In this document: positions 5,485 through 5,652 of the stretch, piece by piece
How positions within the stretch are numbered: the stretch's first letter is position 1
Layout: the number at the start of each line of letters is the position of its first letter
Assembly (NCBI GenBank): GCA_045119835.1
Contig: JBGVED010000056.1
Span: 1 to 5,652, forward strand
Source of the DNA: CALVUJ01 sp045119835
Lineage (GTDB): Bacteria; Bacillota_I; Bacilli_A; RFN20; DUOF01
Reading direction: 5' to 3'
Length of the DNA: 5,652 nt
Translations under genes and position numbers: made by a program
The notes under the pieces: model-generated
What the model was told of the DNA's origin: nothing
Databases searched by the model: none
The model's input: the letters and a program-made list of their open reading frames with translations, nothing else

Positions 5485-5652
5485 GTTATCAGTGTCTTAA
5501 TAGCATTCAAGCAACTCTTTGCCTCATGCCTCCTGATAATTCGTGAGGGTAACAATTTTTAAATTCAAATAAACCGTATTTTTTTAGTAAATCATTAATT
5601 AAATTTTTTTGCTCTTTAGTTATTTTCCCTTTAATTTCTAGTCCTATAGCAA
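5484..5652 (-). pseudogene. ABC transporter ATPase relic (nitrate/sulfonate/taurine type)
   Basis: Minus-strand translation from the right edge gives AIGLEIKGKITKEQ, then DLLKKYGLFEFKNCYPHELSGGMRQRVA, and stops at TGA 5509-5507. The GLEIKG segment, the 'YPHELSGGMRQRVA' signature and the spacing between them are typical of ATPases that power nitrate, sulfonate or taurine importers (SsuB/TauB-like). After the signature the expected arginine-rich helix continues in a shifted frame as AIKTLIT (5504-5484), so a frameshift sits at the stop. Walker B (LLLDEP), the D-loop and the H-loop never appear, so the protein cannot be a working ATPase. Walker A would lie right of the window and cannot be checked. 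The 3' part was lost by deletion or by insertion of the DNA to the left. Confidence 0.85.

Noticed and set aside
4984..5500. tRNA or other structured RNA gene
   Set aside because: No cloverleaf, T-loop consensus or long conserved-looking stem was found by eye.
1..5652. Mycoplasma-type code (TGA as Trp)
   Set aside because: All tryptophans in the supported genes are TGG, and reading TGA through at 1233 or 5507 does not restore the expected protein.

Overview
The window comes from a low-G+C bacterium that uses the standard code: Trp is always TGG, TGA is never read as sense, and the start sites carry AGGAGG-type ribosome binding sites. The mix of a large serine recombinase, a phage-style helix-turn-helix gene, a BspA-like leucine-rich-repeat lipoprotein with collagen-like and InlB-like modules, and a decayed ABC ATPase fits an accessory region of a gut-type Bacillota (Erysipelotrichia/RF39-like Bacilli). 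That placement is inference from style, not from a marker gene.

Layout. Positions 1-1163 (minus) hold the first 387 residues of a large serine recombinase that runs off the left edge. Just upstream, 1153-1361 (minus) is a split small ORF with a perfect ribosome binding site, an ATT in the start position, and a second half in another frame that overlaps the recombinase start. Further upstream, 1431-1796 (minus) is a 121-residue protein resembling the DUF4373 (Lin1244/Lin1753-like) N-terminal domain found in phage and element replication-type proteins. The divergent 368-base gap 1797-2164 carries a 12-bp palindrome, two separate sets of three direct repeats with an exact 11-bp period, and the promoter for the next gene.

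Positions 2165-4549 (plus) encode a 794-residue lipoprotein: lipobox, short collagen-like stretch, alternating A/B repeat modules, an InlB-like repeat and about 14 BspA-type LRRs. It is followed by a 94-residue phage-like hypothetical gene (4650-4934) and a bidirectional-looking terminator (4946-4983).

Positions 4984-5652 are a graveyard: fragments of reading frame in several frames (about 5021-5222), a second terminator (5432-5467), and on the minus strand a relic of a nitrate/sulfonate-type ABC transporter ATPase. The relic keeps the LSGGMRQRVA signature, then loses frame and never reaches Walker B.

How it fits together (inference). The left part looks like the recombination/regulation end of an integrative element. 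The LRR lipoprotein would be surface cargo, and the right part older decayed chromosome or element scar. A 19-bp sequence containing the palindrome TTGTTTTAAAACAA occurs in inverted orientation beside the recombinase gene (1195-1213) and beside the ABC relic (5466-5484), and is the best internal hint of an end-related repeat. The least explained features are the two 11-bp-phased repeat arrays next to the DUF4373-like gene and the ATT-start/split small ORF coupled to the recombinase.
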